A stretch of DNA of 64,000 nucleotides from Geopseudomonas sagittaria. Lineage in GTDB: Bacteria; Pseudomonadota; Gammaproteobacteria; Pseudomonadales; Pseudomonadaceae. The position numbers and the translations under genes are program-made. Every line of letters starts with the position of its first letter. Position 1 is the stretch's first letter. Shown one piece after another: positions 1-7,274 of the stretch. The notes under the pieces are model-generated. The model did no database searches. It worked only from the letters and a program-made list of their open reading frames with translations, and had not been told where the DNA came from. The stretch spans positions 186,001 through 250,000 of the forward strand of contig NZ_FOXM01000003.1 in assembly GCF_900115715.1 (NCBI RefSeq). Reading direction: 5' to 3'.

Positions 1-705
1 CTATTAAGAGCAAAGATTATCGATTCAGTTGTCGACTCACGGCACTTCGGACTATCTGGCGTCACTCAATGGAGAGATGCTCAAAAAATTGAGTCGGGCT
101 TGCTCACTAACCCGGCCTTTTCAGCACTCGCTCAATATGACCAACCGAACTACGCAAGACTGCGAAACATTTTTGTCGCCGGGATTCAGAAGGGACGAGC
201 AGAAATCGAAATTCAGAATGAAATCCGCTCTATATTCTTGGGTGAATTGATTCCGACGTACCTCAAGAAGGCACCCAACGAGGCGCTAATCCGATACTGG
301 CGCTCCCAGATCGCGCAGATGATACACCTTGCAAAACTGAACCCGCAATACTGCACTGACTTTGCATACCCGGAGCTCGCGAAATCCACTCTAGACTTTC
401 AGCATCTACTACCTAAAGACATGCTAATTGAAAACTTTGATGCATTGGCGGCCGTTATCAAAGGCGCCAGAACGAATCCGCAAGAATCTGGATCCACCCC
501 CCAGATTCAGTCCGATTTGGAAGCGGCAGTTATGAGGGTTGTGCAGGAGTACCCGTGGACACTTGAGGTTTTGGCGAATCCGGCTAACCATAAGGATGAT
601 CCCGCCTCACTCTGCGCGGCTATCATTGCGCTTTATTCAGAGGTCTTAGCAATACCGAGCGGCAGCCGATCCGGCCCCGCACTTCGGAACATGCTCAGCG
701 AATAA
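1..705 (+). CDS. Hypothetical protein, 5' end outside the window
   Basis: The reading frame is open from base 1 to the TAA at 703-705, so 234 codons are visible and the true start lies upstream of the window. A TTG at 100 could give a 201-residue protein, but the open frame before it makes truncation by the window edge more likely. The product looks soluble and mostly helical, with no signal peptide, membrane segment or motif I recognise. G+C is visibly lower than in every neighbour, and codons rare in Pseudomonas (TTA, CTA, AGA) are used, which suggests horizontal acquisition. The next gene is convergent and about 110 bp away. I cannot assign a function. Confidence 0.6.
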   Translation, partial: LLRAKIIDSVVDSRHFGLSGVTQWRDAQKIESGLLTNPAFSALAQYDQPNYARLRNIFVAGIQKGRAEIEIQNEIRSIFLGELIPTYLKKAPNEALIRYWRSQIAQMIHLAKLNPQYCTDFAYPELAKSTLDFQHLLPKDMLIENFDALAAVIKGARTNPQESGSTPQIQSDLEAAVMRVVQEYPWTLEVLANPANHKDDPASLCAAIIALYSEVLAIPSGSRSGPALRNMLSE

Positions 706-814
706 TGGTGCCGTGAGGTTAACGTGAATATCTGGGCGGGGGTCATTTCCGGACATACGGCCAGAGTAGGTATGGTGGAAACGCCTCCCAGCATCCCCAC
801 CAACATCCCAAGTC

Positions 815-1801
815 TCAGGACACCACCCCTCCCTCCCCCACCACCCTCAACAACTCCGGCAACAGCTGCTCCCAATCCCCCACCACACCAACGCTGGCGA
901 CCTTGAAGATGTCCGCCGCCGGGTCCTTGTTGATGGCGACGATGCGGGTGTCCGGGCTGATGCCGGCGAGGTGCTGCGGGGTGCCGGAGATGCCGACGGC
1001 GAGGTAGATGTCCGGACTGACGAACTTGCCGGAGACGCCGACCTGGCGCACCACCGGGACCATGCCGGCGTCGACCGCCGGCAGGCTGCCGCCGAGGCTG
1101 CCGTACAGGCGTTCGGCCAGTTCCTCGAGCAGGGCGAAGCCCTGTTCGTTGACCCCGCGGCCGCCGGAAACCACGATGCGCGCGCTCTCCACCGGCGGCA
1201 GGCGCTGGCCGCTGGTGCTCTCCTCCACCGCCAGCGGCGCGGGCAGCTCGGTGTCCAGCTCCAGGCGCTCGCACGGCGGCTCGGCGCCAGCGGCCGGCTC
1301 GGCCTTGCCGAGGCGCAGGCAGGCGACGGCGTTGCCGCTGGCCTGGGTCACGCCCAGACGCAGGCGGCCGCCCCAGGTGGCGCGTTCGGCCTGCAACCCT
1401 TCCACCGTCCAGCGCAGCGCGCTGCAGCGGCCGAGGGGCTGGGCGTCCAGCGCCGCCGCCAGGTGTGCGGCCAACTCCTCGCCGTCGGCGCCCGGCGGCA
1501 CCAGCAGCAGGCGCTGCGCGGCGGCGGGCTGACGGCGCACCGCGTCGGCGCCGGCCAGTGCCAGGGCGGCGGGTTCGGCGTCGAGAGCCAGCCCGCCATG
1601 CGCGGCCAGGCAGATGCGCGCGGCGCCGGCGGCGGCCGCGCGGCGGGCGCCTTCCTCGTTGCCGGCGTTGCCGAGCAGCAGCGCGGCGAAACCGAGGCCG
1701 GCGTCGGCGGCCACCCGCTGGGCGGCGCCGAGGGTCATGTCGAGGGCGTCCTCGCCCCAGGCCAGGGGGATCAGGGCCAGAATCTCGCGCTGCGCGCTCA
1801 T
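815..1801 (-). CDS. etfA: Electron transfer flavoprotein alpha subunit (EtfA/FixB family)
   Basis: This 328-residue protein is the FAD-carrying subunit of an electron transfer flavoprotein, which takes electrons from partner dehydrogenases and passes them toward the quinone pool. The C-terminal FAD domain is clear: VSGGRGV, then RQVGVSGKFVSPDIY, AVGISGTPQH and IVAINKDPAADIF. The N-terminal half is alanine-rich and more divergent. The common GQTG motif reads GVSG here. The start is an ATG that overlaps the etfB stop in an ATGA arrangement, so the two are translationally coupled. It is the last gene of a five-gene operon whose first and third genes encode flavoprotein dehydrogenases, which are its likely electron donors. 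No nif or fix genes are nearby, so a nitrogen-fixation role is not implied. Confidence 0.9.
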   Translation of the reverse strand: MSAQREILALIPLAWGEDALDMTLGAAQRVAADAGLGFAALLLGNAGNEEGARRAAAAGAARICLAAHGGLALDAEPAALALAGADAVRRQPAAAQRLLLVPPGADGEELAAHLAAALDAQPLGRCSALRWTVEGLQAERATWGGRLRLGVTQASGNAVACLRLGKAEPAAGAEPPCERLELDTELPAPLAVEESTSGQRLPPVESARIVVSGGRGVNEQGFALLEELAERLYGSLGGSLPAVDAGMVPVVRQVGVSGKFVSPDIYLAVGISGTPQHLAGISPDTRIVAINKDPAADIFKVASVGVVGDWEQLLPELLRVVGEGGVVS

Positions 1802-2589
1802 GCCGCGTTCTCCTCATCTTCGCCACGCAGGTAACCGGCCAGCGCACGGGCCTGGCTCGGCACGTCGCCGTGCAGCAGCCGGCACTGACCGCCGCGCTGC
1901 ACTTCGCGGGCCGGGGCCAGGTCGGCGAGGCGGACGTCGCTGTCCGCTGCCGCACTGGCGGTGACGCTGTCGAAGGTCATCTTCTTGGCCAGCATCACGT
2001 TCTTCATCAGCGGGTGGCGCAGCTTGTTGCGCCGGTCGTTGGTCACCGTGGCCAGCAGCGGGCCGGCGACGCTGTGCCACTGCTGGCGGATGCCGCGCTC
2101 GCGCAGCAGGCGCACGCGGCCGTCCTGCCATTCGGCGTACTGGGCCAGGGCGAACAGCGGCAGGCCGAGGCGCGCGGCGAGCAGCACCGGCAGGCTGCCC
2201 TCGTCGAGGTCGCCGAACTCGCGGCCGATCAGCAGCAGGTCGGGGCTGCCTTCCGCAGCGATCAGCCCGGCGATCTGCGCCGCGCTGAGGCGCGCGTCCC
2301 ACGGCCGGCACGGCTGCAGGTCGAGCAGGCGCAGGCGGTCGGGCTTGAAGGCGGCGACGCTGCGCAGCAGGTTGTCGTTGTTGCTGCCGCCGAGCACCAG
2401 CACCTCGATGCAGCAGTCCTCGCGGGCGTCGCGCAGCTTGAGCGCCAGCTCCAGGGCGCCCTCGTCGAACGGGCCGAGCTGGCGGCGCGACTGGCCGCTC
2501 TCCTCGATCAGCCCGGCGGCGTCGATGCGGATGTCGTGCAGCGGGTAGCGGACGTCGGCCACGCCGGCCAGCAGTACCAAGATGTTCAT
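1798..2589 (-). CDS. etfB: Electron transfer flavoprotein beta subunit (EtfB/FixA family)
   Basis: This 263-residue protein is the AMP-binding partner of the alpha subunit; the two form the soluble cytoplasmic ETF heterodimer. It begins MNILVLLAGVADVRYP and contains the typical DEGALELALKLRDA stretch, a nucleotide-loop region (LGGSNNDNLLRS) and the PDLLLIGREFGDLDEGSLPVLLA segment. I chose the ATG at 2587-2589 because a strong AAGGGGGAAGG ribosome-binding site precedes it and homology begins there. A much longer open frame upstream is an artefact of the dehydrogenase gene in another frame. It starts 14 bp after the flavoprotein gene and overlaps etfA by four bases. Confidence 0.88.
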   Translation of the reverse strand: MNILVLLAGVADVRYPLHDIRIDAAGLIEESGQSRRQLGPFDEGALELALKLRDAREDCCIEVLVLGGSNNDNLLRSVAAFKPDRLRLLDLQPCRPWDARLSAAQIAGLIAAEGSPDLLLIGREFGDLDEGSLPVLLAARLGLPLFALAQYAEWQDGRVRLLRERGIRQQWHSVAGPLLATVTNDRRNKLRHPLMKNVMLAKKMTFDSVTASAAADSDVRLADLAPAREVQRGGQCRLLHGDVPSQARALAGYLRGEDEENAA

Positions 2590-2603
2590 CGGCCCTTCCC
2601 CCT

Positions 2604-3977
2604 TCAGCCGTTGCAGGCGGTGGTGGCGGCCAGGCGGCCGAAGATCGCCGCCTTGCCCAGCGCCGAGCCGGTCATGTAGGCGGCGCCGTGCAGTCCGCCG
2701 ACCATCTCGCCGGCGGCCAGCAGTCCGTCGATGGGCGCGCCGAACACGTCGTGCACGCGCATCTGCGCATCGACCTTGACCCCGCAGTAGGTGCCGAACA
2801 CCGCGGCGCTGGACGGGTAGGCGTAGAACGGCGGGCGGGCGATGGTGCGCAGCGCGCCGTGCTGGTGGACCAGGTGGCGGCGGCCGAAGGCCGGAGGCTC
2901 GCCTTGGCTGACCGCGGCGTTGTAGGCGGCCACCTCGGCGAGGAAGTCGTCGACCGGCAGCTCCAGCAGCTTGGCCAGCTGTTCCAGGCTGTCGGCCTCG
3001 ACGAACAGGCCTTCCTCCAGGCGGCGCTCGAAGTCGAGGATCCGCACGCGGTCGTCGCCGCTTTCCATGATGTCGCGGTCGAGGATCTGGTAGGTCACGC
3101 CGTAGGACTGCTGCATGCAGGCATCGCCGAGCAGCTTGTAGGACAGTGATTCGTCGACGTAGCGGCGGCCCTCCTGGTTGACCGCGATGGCGCCCTTGTA
3201 CACGGCCAGGCAGGCGTGGTGGTTGTTCTCGTCCATCGGGTGTTTGCCGAAGGTGCCCTTGATGTGGACCATGTCGCGCACATCGGCGCCCAGCGCCCAG
3301 GCCATGCGTAGGCCGTCGCCCTGGTTGCCCTCGCCGCCGATGAACACCGCGTTGTCGTACAGCGGGGCGAAGCGGTGGATCAGCTCGCGGTCGTGGACGA
3401 AGCCGCCGCAGGCGAGGATCACCCCGCGCGCGGCGCGCACTTCCAGGGGCAGGCCATCGCGCTCGGCGCTGGCGCCGACCACCCGCCCGCCGGCGCTGCG
3501 CAGCAGGCGACGGGCGCGGGTGTTGCGCAGCACCTCGACCTTGCCGGTGTTCAGCGCGACCAGCTCCAGCTGGCGCACCATGTCGGCCGGATCGACGTTG
3601 TGCACGCGCGGCACCGACTGCCCGGAGGCGGTCTCGATCACCGGCTGGAACACTACGCCGTGGGCCTTGAGCCATTCGTAGGTGGCCAGCTGGTGGTCGG
3701 TGTAGGCGCGGACGATTTCTTCGTCGCACTCGCCCTTGCCGACCTCGATCAGGTCGCGCAGCAGCAGCGCGGAGGAATCCTCGATGCCGCGCTCGTTCTG
3801 CAGGTCGGTGCCGGCGAAGGCCAGGCAGCCGCCGCTCATCGCCGAGGAGCCGCCGGTGGCGGCGGTCTTCTCCAGCAGCAGCACGTCCAGCCCCGCTTCG
3901 GCGGCGCTCAGGGCCGCGGCGAAGCCGGCCAGGCCGCCGCCGATCACCAGCAGTTGGGTATTCAGGATCTCGCTCAT
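2604..3977 (-). CDS. FAD-dependent oxidoreductase, fumarate reductase/succinate dehydrogenase flavoprotein family
   Basis: This 457-residue soluble flavoprotein has an N-terminal dinucleotide-binding fold (VIGGGLAGFAAALSAAEAG, then LLLEKTAATGGSSAMSGG) and a central cap domain of the FAD_binding_2 family, with EGRRYVDE typical of the substrate region. The C-terminal FAD segment reads LLAAGEMVGGLHGAAYMTGSAL. It keeps the GGLHG histidine, but the RLGGNSL segment common in fumarate reductases is replaced by YMTGSAL, so a fumarate substrate is doubtful. There is no signal peptide and no heme motif. The start follows a GAGGAG site that overlaps the stop of the preceding racemase-like gene. Position directly before etfBA suggests it works as a dehydrogenase that reduces ETF; the substrate is unknown. 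Confidence 0.82.
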   Translation of the reverse strand: MSEILNTQLLVIGGGLAGFAAALSAAEAGLDVLLLEKTAATGGSSAMSGGCLAFAGTDLQNERGIEDSSALLLRDLIEVGKGECDEEIVRAYTDHQLATYEWLKAHGVVFQPVIETASGQSVPRVHNVDPADMVRQLELVALNTGKVEVLRNTRARRLLRSAGGRVVGASAERDGLPLEVRAARGVILACGGFVHDRELIHRFAPLYDNAVFIGGEGNQGDGLRMAWALGADVRDMVHIKGTFGKHPMDENNHHACLAVYKGAIAVNQEGRRYVDESLSYKLLGDACMQQSYGVTYQILDRDIMESGDDRVRILDFERRLEEGLFVEADSLEQLAKLLELPVDDFLAEVAAYNAAVSQGEPPAFGRRHLVHQHGALRTIARPPFYAYPSSAAVFGTYCGVKVDAQMRVHDVFGAPIDGLLAAGEMVGGLHGAAYMTGSALGKAAIFGRLAATTACNG

Positions 3978-3989
3978 GTCGGTCGCTCC

Positions 3990-4808
3990 TCAGCGCGGCT
4001 CGAGAAAACGCTGGCCCAGGCCATAGAAGGCGAAGATCTCGCGCACCCGCTCGGGGTCGGGCTGGGCGGAGAAGTAGCCGCGGTTGCAGGTACGGGTGCC
4101 GTTGGCGCGCTGCAGGTCGACCATCGATTCGGCCTGCTTGATCCAGGCGCCGAGCGAGTCGAGCACCGGCACGCCGTCCACCTCGCTGATGCCGTGGGTG
4201 GCGAGCAGCACGTTGAGCGGCGCCTCGCCGGGAATGATCACCTCGGCACCGTCGGCGATCAGCGCGCGGGCGGCAGTGCGGAAGCGGTCGATCAGGGAGG
4301 CCGGATCGCTGAACGCGGCCAGCACGTCGGCGAAGCGGAAGCCGACGTGGCGCACGCCGGCCAGGCGCTGGCCGAGGCCGTGGCGCTGGGCGTTGTCGGT
4401 GACCAGCTCGGCCAGCTCGTCGATGAACACCAGCACGCCGAACTTGCGGCCCAGGGTGCAGGCGGTGAGCATCGCCGACTCGCCGTAGCCGACCACCGGG
4501 ATGCCGAGCAGGCTGCGGATCTCGCGCAGCGCCGGCTCAGGCAGGGTGCTGATGGCGTAGGCGTCGTAGCCCTGCTGCTCGGCGTTGAGGCCGGCGGCCA
4601 TGAACTGCAGGCCGTGCAGGTACTGGATGGCGCCGTACTTGATGTCGTCGCCCGGGTAGTTGCTGCGGTAGGTGCCCGGCTGCATGCCGTGCATGTCGAT
4701 CACCGTGTCGGGACGGGCGACCTTCCTGAAGTGGGCGCGCAGGGCGGCGTCGTAGGCGCCGAGGTCGCTGAGCACGGTGAAGCTCTGGTGCCAGATGCGG
4801 ATGGTCAT
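3990..4808 (-). CDS. Asp/Glu/hydantoin racemase-fold protein lacking the catalytic cysteine pair
   Basis: This 272-residue cytoplasmic protein belongs by sequence pattern to the Asp/Glu/hydantoin racemase superfamily. Diagnostic stretches are GYDAYAISTLPEPAL, IPVVGYGESAMLTACTLGRKFGVL (about residues 103-126), GAEVIIPGEAPLN and GVPVLDSL. In ordinary hydantoin racemases the first motif reads ..ACxxDPGL and the other ..LGCAGM, each with a catalytic cysteine. Here those positions are Thr88 and Glu195, so two-cysteine racemisation is not expected. The start at 4808 is supported by AAGGAA eight bases before the ATG; an in-frame extension upstream lies inside the previous gene. It sits between two flavoprotein dehydrogenase genes with gaps of 10-12 bp, so it probably acts on the same compound, perhaps as an isomerase, decarboxylase or hydrolase-like enzyme. 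Confidence 0.78.
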   Translation of the reverse strand: MTIRIWHQSFTVLSDLGAYDAALRAHFRKVARPDTVIDMHGMQPGTYRSNYPGDDIKYGAIQYLHGLQFMAAGLNAEQQGYDAYAISTLPEPALREIRSLLGIPVVGYGESAMLTACTLGRKFGVLVFIDELAELVTDNAQRHGLGQRLAGVRHVGFRFADVLAAFSDPASLIDRFRTAARALIADGAEVIIPGEAPLNVLLATHGISEVDGVPVLDSLGAWIKQAESMVDLQRANGTRTCNRGYFSAQPDPERVREIFAFYGLGQRFLEPR

Positions 4809-4818
4809 GGGGAGTTCC

Positions 4819-6327
4819 TTATTGTTGTTGGCTGGCAGCGGCGCGGGCCGGCGGGGTCGCTGGCGCCGCGGCGCGGGCCGCTGCGGCGGCACCGGCGATG
4901 CGGCCGAGCACGGAGCCGGAGGTGAGGCCGGCGCCGCCGGCGTACTTGACGTAGTAGAGGTTGCCGACCAGCTCGCCGGCGGCGTACAGGTCGGGAATCA
5001 CCTGGCCGTCCTCGTCGATCACCTGGGCCTGGCTGTTCACCTTGAGGCCGCCGAAGGTGAAGGTGATGCCGCAGGTCACCGCGTAGGCGACGAAGGGGCC
5101 GCGCTCCAGCGGGTTGGCCCAGTTCGACTTGGGAATCGCCAGGCCCTGGGTCGAGCGGCCGTCGCGGATCGCCGGGTTGAACGGCACCTCGCGGCGCACT
5201 GCAGCGTTGAATTCCCTGAGGGTGTCGAGCAGCGCGTTGACGTTGACGCCTTCGAGCTTGCCGGCCAGCTCCTCGAGCGTGTCGGCCTGGATGCGGGTGG
5301 CGTGGCGCACGCGGTATTCGTCGGGCAGCAGGTGTTCGCTGTGCTGGTCGAACAGCTGCCAGGCGACGCCACCCGGCTGCTGCAGCACCTTGGCGCCCAT
5401 CCCCGAGTAGGTGTAGTTGCGAAAATCCAGGCCCTCGTCGACGAAGCGCTTGCCGTCGGCGTTCACCACCACGCCGAGGTGGAAGTAGTTCTTCTGCATG
5501 TTGAGCAGGTCGAGGTCGCCCAGCTCGGGGGCGTTGACGTCGTAGAACACCGCGTGACAGCCCGACCAGTTGCCGTGGGCCACCGCGCCGACGTCCATGG
5601 CCATGCGGATGCCGTCGCCGGTGTTGAAGCGCGAGCCGCGCACCTTGGCCAGGTCCCAGCCCGGCCCCAGGTACTTGGCGCGCCATTCGAGGTTGGCGTG
5701 GAAGCCGCCAGTGGCGAGGATCAGCCCGGCGGCGGAAAAGCGCTGGCCGTTGGCGCACTCGATCTGCCAGCGGCCATCGGCGCGGCCGATCTGCTGCGCG
5801 CGGCAACCATAGTGCAGCTCGATGCCGCTGCGCTCGGCGCGGCGCATCAGCGCCTCGACCAGGCCCAGGCCGCCGCCGGACACCTCGACGGTGAGGCCGC
5901 CCCAGAACTTGTACTTGCCATCGACCTTGAACGCCTGGCGGCCGTAGATCGGCATGAAGCGCACGCCCTGGCGGGTCATCCAGCTCAGGGTGTCGAGGCT
6001 CTCGCTGACTACCGTGTCGAGCACTTCCGGGTCGGCGCGGTACTGGCTCTGCGCGGCCAGCTCGTCGTAGAAGTCGTCCTGGGTGTAGCTGCCGAAGTCG
6101 CTGCTCTCGATCTCGCTGTCGAGCAGGTCGGGCATCAGCCGGCGCAGGTCGTCCACCCCGCGATAGGCGACGCGGAAGGCGCCGCCGGTGTGCGCCGAGT
6201 TGCCACCGCGCAACTCCTCGGGGGCGCGCTCCAGCAGCGCCACCCGGGCGCCCTGCTCATGGGCCGACAGCGCGGCGCACAGCCCCGCGTTGCCCCCGCC
6301 GATCACTATGACGTCGAAATCCTGCAT
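4819..6327 (-). CDS. FAD-dependent dehydrogenase resembling tricarballylate dehydrogenase TcuA
   Basis: This 502-residue flavoprotein is the first gene of the operon. It has a Rossmann FAD motif (VIVIGGGNAGLCAALSAHEQG), the LLERAPEELRGGNSAHTGG segment characteristic of the TcuA-like branch, a cap domain, GKRFVDEG, and a C-terminal AAGELVGNLYYVKYAGGAGL..GSVLGRIAG segment that matches TcuA-type proteins better than fumarate reductases. The tail is alanine-rich and ends in Gln-Gln-Gln. No secretion signal or heme site is seen, so it is cytoplasmic and probably passes electrons to the ETF encoded downstream. The ATG at 6325-6327 follows a GAGG site. TcuA oxidises tricarballylate to cis-aconitate in Salmonella. 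No tcuB or tcuC neighbour is present, so the substrate here is an open question. Confidence 0.82.
   Translation of the reverse strand: MQDFDVIVIGGGNAGLCAALSAHEQGARVALLERAPEELRGGNSAHTGGAFRVAYRGVDDLRRLMPDLLDSEIESSDFGSYTQDDFYDELAAQSQYRADPEVLDTVVSESLDTLSWMTRQGVRFMPIYGRQAFKVDGKYKFWGGLTVEVSGGGLGLVEALMRRAERSGIELHYGCRAQQIGRADGRWQIECANGQRFSAAGLILATGGFHANLEWRAKYLGPGWDLAKVRGSRFNTGDGIRMAMDVGAVAHGNWSGCHAVFYDVNAPELGDLDLLNMQKNYFHLGVVVNADGKRFVDEGLDFRNYTYSGMGAKVLQQPGGVAWQLFDQHSEHLLPDEYRVRHATRIQADTLEELAGKLEGVNVNALLDTLREFNAAVRREVPFNPAIRDGRSTQGLAIPKSNWANPLERGPFVAYAVTCGITFTFGGLKVNSQAQVIDEDGQVIPDLYAAGELVGNLYYVKYAGGAGLTSGSVLGRIAGAAAAARAAAPATPPARAAASQQQ
4822..4829 (-). promoter_or_regulatory. Putative Crc/Hfq catabolite-repression (CA) motif
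   Basis: On the minus strand the sequence reads AACAACAA, a perfect match to the AAnAAnAA motif bound by Hfq with Crc in pseudomonads. It lies directly upstream of the AAGGAA ribosome-binding site of the racemase-like gene, 13 bases before its ATG, and also encodes the Gln-Gln-Gln end of the preceding dehydrogenase. The position fits translational repression when preferred carbon sources are present. This is inferred from motif and place only; a CAA repeat in coding sequence could occur by chance. Confidence 0.45.
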
Positions 6328-6707
6328 GGTCCGCTTCCTCGAATCCGATCACCGATGGCCGAATTATTTGCAGGGGGACCGCGGAGAGGACAGGCAGCCG
6401 GCTCGAAGGGGCTGTTCAGTAAAGTTGCAAGGTGACGGGTGCCTGCGCCTGCGCCGACCAGCCATCTGCCCCGCGTCGCCTCCGATGCCAGAGGGTGACC
6501 ATGGCTCTCGGCGATGTGCAGTAAAAGCGAAAGCACTATTCGCCATTCCTGAATACAACGGGCAACAGCGCCGGGCTAAGCTGGCAGTGCAAGGACCCGT
6601 GGCCTACGCCACGCCGGACCCCAGCGCCCTATCTCCGGCGCCTGCGGTAAAGCGCAGGGAATGCACTCCTCGACCAACAACAAAAAAGAAAACTGAAGGA
6701 GCGTGCC
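6328..6707. other. Intergenic region between the flavoprotein operon and the small membrane protein gene
   Basis: This 380-bp stretch separates the divergent flavoprotein operon (minus) and the small gene at 6708 (plus), so it should hold both promoters. An AT-richer patch lies at about 6360-6375, close before the flavoprotein start, but I see no convincing -35/-10 pair on either strand. The end of the stretch carries the A-rich Crc/Hfq-like motif at 6676-6683. No transcription-factor gene or clear operator is present. Confidence 0.4.
6676..6683 (+). promoter_or_regulatory. Putative Crc/Hfq CA motif before the small membrane protein gene
   Basis: AACAACAA (AAnAAnAA) is followed by more A-rich sequence and then GAAGGAG and the ATG at 6708. 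The layout resembles known Crc/Hfq targets, in which the A-rich motif lies just 5' of the ribosome-binding site. It is the second such motif within 2 kb, the other being in the flavoprotein operon. Confidence 0.4.
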
Positions 6708-6887
6708 ATGATCATCGATGCCTATCCCTTGCTGGCGGGAGCACTGGTCGTCGGCCTGGTGATCGCCTTCGGTGGCGACTACGAGAACACCAGGAGCAAC
6801 TGGCTGGCGCATGCGTGTCCGGAAGCCGTCAGCAGTCAGAGCTGTTTCCTGCCACACCCCGGTGGCTGGCCGGTCACGCTTCCCTAG
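6708..6887 (+). CDS. Small single-pass membrane protein, 59 residues, unknown
   Basis: A short frame starts MIIDAYPLLAGALVVGLVIAF, one hydrophobic helix at about residues 7-21, followed by a polar tail with two cysteines (Cys38, Cys46). It ends at a TAG at 6885-6887. A good GAAGGAG ribosome-binding site lies seven bases before the ATG, codon use is typical of Pseudomonas, and a Crc/Hfq-like motif lies further upstream. I do not recognise the family. The tail is proline-rich at its end (HPGGWPVTLP), so a frameshifted longer protein is possible: another frame just downstream (6926-7150) stays open without a good start. Confidence 0.45.
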   Translation: MIIDAYPLLAGALVVGLVIAFGGDYENTRSNWLAHACPEAVSSQSCFLPHPGGWPVTLP

Positions 6888-7274
6888 CCTCTCCCGTGGG
6901 CATGAGCAGACGGCCGGTCTGCTGACGGCCGCTACTCGCCCCACACTTCGCCTATGCCCGCGCGGGCAATCACCGCACGGCCCCGCGTCATGCCCACTGC
7001 CAGAAGGCTCTGCAGCCGGACTCGAAAGTCGCCACTCAGCTGCTGGGCGCGCAGCCTGGCCCCGAGGTCCAGCTCAGTGTCATGCAGAAGCGCTCGAACT
7101 ACGAGGACCAGGACCGCCAGCGGCCTAACGCCGTCGATTCAGCACGGTGAAGCGTCCATGGTCTTTGATTGCGCATGGAGGCTGAGGCTCCTGTAAGATT
7201 TGCTCTTGCATTTCCTGCTTGTCGACCATGTAGGGTGCCCCCTTACGCTTGGCAAATTTCCAGAGATTTCTCCA
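6888..7274. other. Region without a convincing gene; possible gene remnant and hairpin
   Basis: A perfect 7-bp stem with a five-base loop lies at 6905-6923, just after the small gene, but no T-run follows, so it is at best a weak terminator. From 6926 to 7150 one plus-strand frame stays open with plausible codon use and ends ..NAVDSAR, but its only ATG is late (about 7080) and has no ribosome-binding site. It may be the 3' remnant of a decayed or frameshifted gene. The last 120 bp should contain the dusA promoter; I cannot place it. Confidence 0.3.

Noticed and set aside
815-2589. FixAB as part of a nitrogen-fixation electron chain
   Set aside because: There are no fixC, fixX or nif genes nearby; the operon partners are soluble dehydrogenases.
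1798-3729. A 643-codon frame spanning etfB and part of the flavoprotein gene
   Set aside because: Only its last 263 codons (etfB) are real; the rest is Arg/Pro-rich shadow of the dehydrogenase in another frame.
3990-4808. Functional hydantoin or aspartate racemase
   Set aside because: Both cysteines of the two-base mechanism are replaced, so the family name does not justify that activity.
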